NCBI GenBank assembly: GCA_009911175.1
Contig: QXWX01000025.1
Coordinates: 17,832 to 81,831 of the forward strand
Direction of reading: 5' to 3'
DNA: 64,000 nt
Origin: Lachnospiraceae bacterium
GTDB lineage: Bacteria; Bacillota_A; Clostridia; Lachnospirales; Lachnospiraceae
The notes beneath the pieces were generated by a model. The model made no database searches. It was not told the DNA's origin and worked only from the letters and a program-made list of their open reading frames with translations. A program made the position numbers and the translations under genes. Of the stretch, positions 62,818 through 64,000 are shown piece by piece. Position 1 is the stretch's first letter; every line of letters begins with the position of its first letter.

Positions 62818-63757
62818 GATATTCCTTTCCCTGCCAGATATCCTGTTCTTTCAGATATTGATGCAGTCTGTTCAGTACAGTGCGCTTATTGCCTGTCCAG
62901 AGCGGCGCGATCAGAAGCTCCTTCGGCCCGTCGCCGGTCAGGCGGTGGATGGTGAGATCCGGCCGCAGCCGGGAGATGCATTCTCCCAGCAGGGTGATAT
63001 ATTCTGCCATATCCGGGACCGGGAAGGGATGGCTCTCATATTCGGCGGCAAGGTCCGTATCCCGCAGGATGTGAAGAAGCTGAAGCTTGATCCCCTGGAT
63101 ATCTCTCCGGTTCAGATAGTCCAGCGTCTCGAACATCTGCTGCCGGGTCTCTCCCGGAAGGCAGAGGATGGTATGGACGATCACGGAAATGCGGCGGCGG
63201 CGCAGGTTTTGGACGGCCTGCTCAAAGACAGGCAGCGCATAGCCCCGCCGGATATAAGCGGCAGTGCCCGGGTGGATAGTCTGCAGTCCCAGCTCGATCC
63301 AAACGGACTTAATCCGGGCAAGCCGTTCTAAGAGATCCAGTACAGGTTCTCCAAGGCAGTCCGGGCGGGTCGCGATGGAGAGGATCCTGACCTCAGGATC
63401 CCGGAGCGCTTCTGTAAAGATCCGTTCTAGATGACTGACAGGAGCATAGGTATTGGTGAACGCCTGAAAATAGGCGATATAGGAATGCACGGGGCGTTTC
63501 AGTGCAAGGTCCGCCTTTCCCTGCCGGAGCTGTTCCGTAATGGAGAGCAGACGGGAGCCGGCAAAATCTCCGGACCCTGAGGCGCTGCAGAAGATGCAGC
63601 CGCCGCGTCCGACGGTGCCGTCCCGGTTTGGACAGGTCATACCTCCGTTCAATGTGATTTTATAGACCTTTTCACCGTAGGTCTGCTTTAAATCATAATC
63701 CATTGAGTGGTAACGCTTTTCTCCCCAGCGGACCTGCTTCTGATGCGAATCTGTCAT
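62810..63757 (-). CDS. TIGR01212-type radical SAM protein
   Basis: A 315-aa radical SAM enzyme. The 4Fe-4S site is in MTCPNRDGTVGRGGCIFCSASGSGD (CxxxxxxxxxxxCxxC), followed by YIAYFQAFTNTYAPV, IELGLQTIHPGTAAYIRRGY and HTILCLPGET. The function of this family is not known; it resembles YhcC-type proteins. Start taken as the second Met (63757); the one at 63769 abuts AAAGGA. Promoter at 63851-63879 minus. Confidence 0.88.
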   Translation of the reverse strand: MTDSHQKQVRWGEKRYHSMDYDLKQTYGEKVYKITLNGGMTCPNRDGTVGRGGCIFCSASGSGDFAGSRLLSITEQLRQGKADLALKRPVHSYIAYFQAFTNTYAPVSHLERIFTEALRDPEVRILSIATRPDCLGEPVLDLLERLARIKSVWIELGLQTIHPGTAAYIRRGYALPVFEQAVQNLRRRRISVIVHTILCLPGETRQQMFETLDYLNRRDIQGIKLQLLHILRDTDLAAEYESHPFPVPDMAEYITLLGECISRLRPDLTIHRLTGDGPKELLIAPLWTGNKRTVLNRLHQYLKEQDIWQGKEYHE

Positions 63758-63814
63758 AAATCCAACCATTCCTTTCCGGTCCTGATAGAAGTTTTACACA
63801 TGGAGTAATCCTAT

Positions 63815-63848
63815 GTTGCAGGGCACTGGTTTGTCAGTGACCTGTAAC
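63815..63848. repeat. 34-bp palindromic unit in the radical SAM leader
   Basis: GTTGCAGGGCACTGG (63815-63829) pairs with CAGTGACCTGTAAC (63835-63848); same GTTAC-family ends. Located just downstream of the minus-strand -10, so it is transcribed in the 5' leader. Confidence 0.65.
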
Positions 63849-63850
63849 TA

Positions 63851-63879
63851 ATCATATCATGCTTAAAGTGACTGCGCAA
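63851..63879 (-). promoter_or_regulatory. Promoter for the radical SAM-DUF4364 operon (minus strand)
   Basis: On the minus strand TTGCGC (63874-63879), 17-bp spacer, TATGAT (63851-63856). Confidence 0.6.
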
Positions 63880-63924
63880 GACGAATCCGGAAATACGAAA
63901 AATTACGTTTACCAAACAATTTGA

Positions 63925-63947
63925 GTTACTGGTCAGACCCTGACCAG
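63925..63947. repeat. Partial GTTAC-family palindrome
   Basis: GTTACTGGTCAG, ACC, CTGACCAG: an 8-bp stem with the GTTAC left end but a decayed right end (ATTCC instead of GTAAC). Confidence 0.5.
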
Positions 63948-64000
63948 ATTCCATTAAATACTGAATAGTAAAAGTGGGAATAGACACATCTTTGCTCATT

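Noticed and set aside
63811..63999. A 62-codon minus-strand frame at the right edge
   Set aside because: It runs across the radical SAM promoter and two palindromic units, so it is unlikely to be coding.

Overview
This window looks like a chromosomal housekeeping segment from an anaerobic, low-to-mid GC Firmicute, most likely a gut Clostridia of the Lachnospiraceae type. Signs include a Gram-positive PolC replicase, the ylxM-ffh-rpsP-khpA-rimM-trmD-rplS block, sporulation-type sigma-H beside mini-RNase III and RlmB, an oxygen-sensitive NrdD/NrdG ribonucleotide reductase, the FeoA-FeoA-FeoB iron transporter, DUF1540, DUF4364 and SEC-C proteins, a GlnRS gene, and tRNAs without encoded CCA. No species can be named from the sequence alone.

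Layout. 1-2008: the C-terminal part of a superfamily II helicase with a PLD-like tail (resembling TOTE-type conflict helicases), overlapped by a MocA-like nucleotidyltransferase. 2225-8322: a DUF2156 protein, two PLP aminotransferases, a small exporter, a membrane-anchored protein and ispG. 8338-14492: polC and glyA, then a 43-codon remnant of a LysR regulator. 14777-24603: the SRP/ribosomal/tRNA-modification block, two signal peptidases flanking rbgA, then rnhB, yraN, pgeF and mscS. 24774-28134: tRNA-Thr and the feo operon with two DtxR-like operators. 28227-34827: an S1-domain protein, a CBS-type pyrophosphatase, a flavin reductase, galK-galT and an orphan ORF. 35351-42207: glnS, a MocR-type regulator, cardiolipin synthase and purA. 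42527-50000: small proteins, an AI-2E-type permease, metA, and an nrdD-nrdG-dut operon preceded by two NrdR-like boxes 31 bp apart. 50171-57617: tRNA-Val, tRNA-Met, ispF, cysE-cysS-mrnC-rlmB-sigH-dtd and a second tRNA-Thr. 57816-63757: a MATE pump, polysaccharide deacetylase, tcdA, rarA, DUF4364 and a radical SAM protein.

The most unusual material is non-coding. (i) A family of intergenic palindromes bounded by GTTAC...GTAAC occurs as single units of about 34-53 bp and as three compound elements of 145-147 bp (34933-35077, 35083-35229, 40675-40821). All three compounds have the same unit / bipartite hairpin / unit plan, and the hairpin stems differ in sequence yet stay paired. (ii) Four consecutive hairpins fill about 190 bp between hisC and the small exporter gene, with a competing long-range pairing. 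(iii) A 15-bp stem closing a 70-nt loop and ending in a T-run separates khpA from rimM. (iv) Two long hairpins lie between feoB and its small partner gene.

Functionally the coding content is translation, replication/repair, nucleotide and iron supply, galactose use, cysteine/methionine synthesis and envelope maintenance. Apart from the truncated helicase at the left edge I see no defence island, prophage, complete insertion sequence or CRISPR array.
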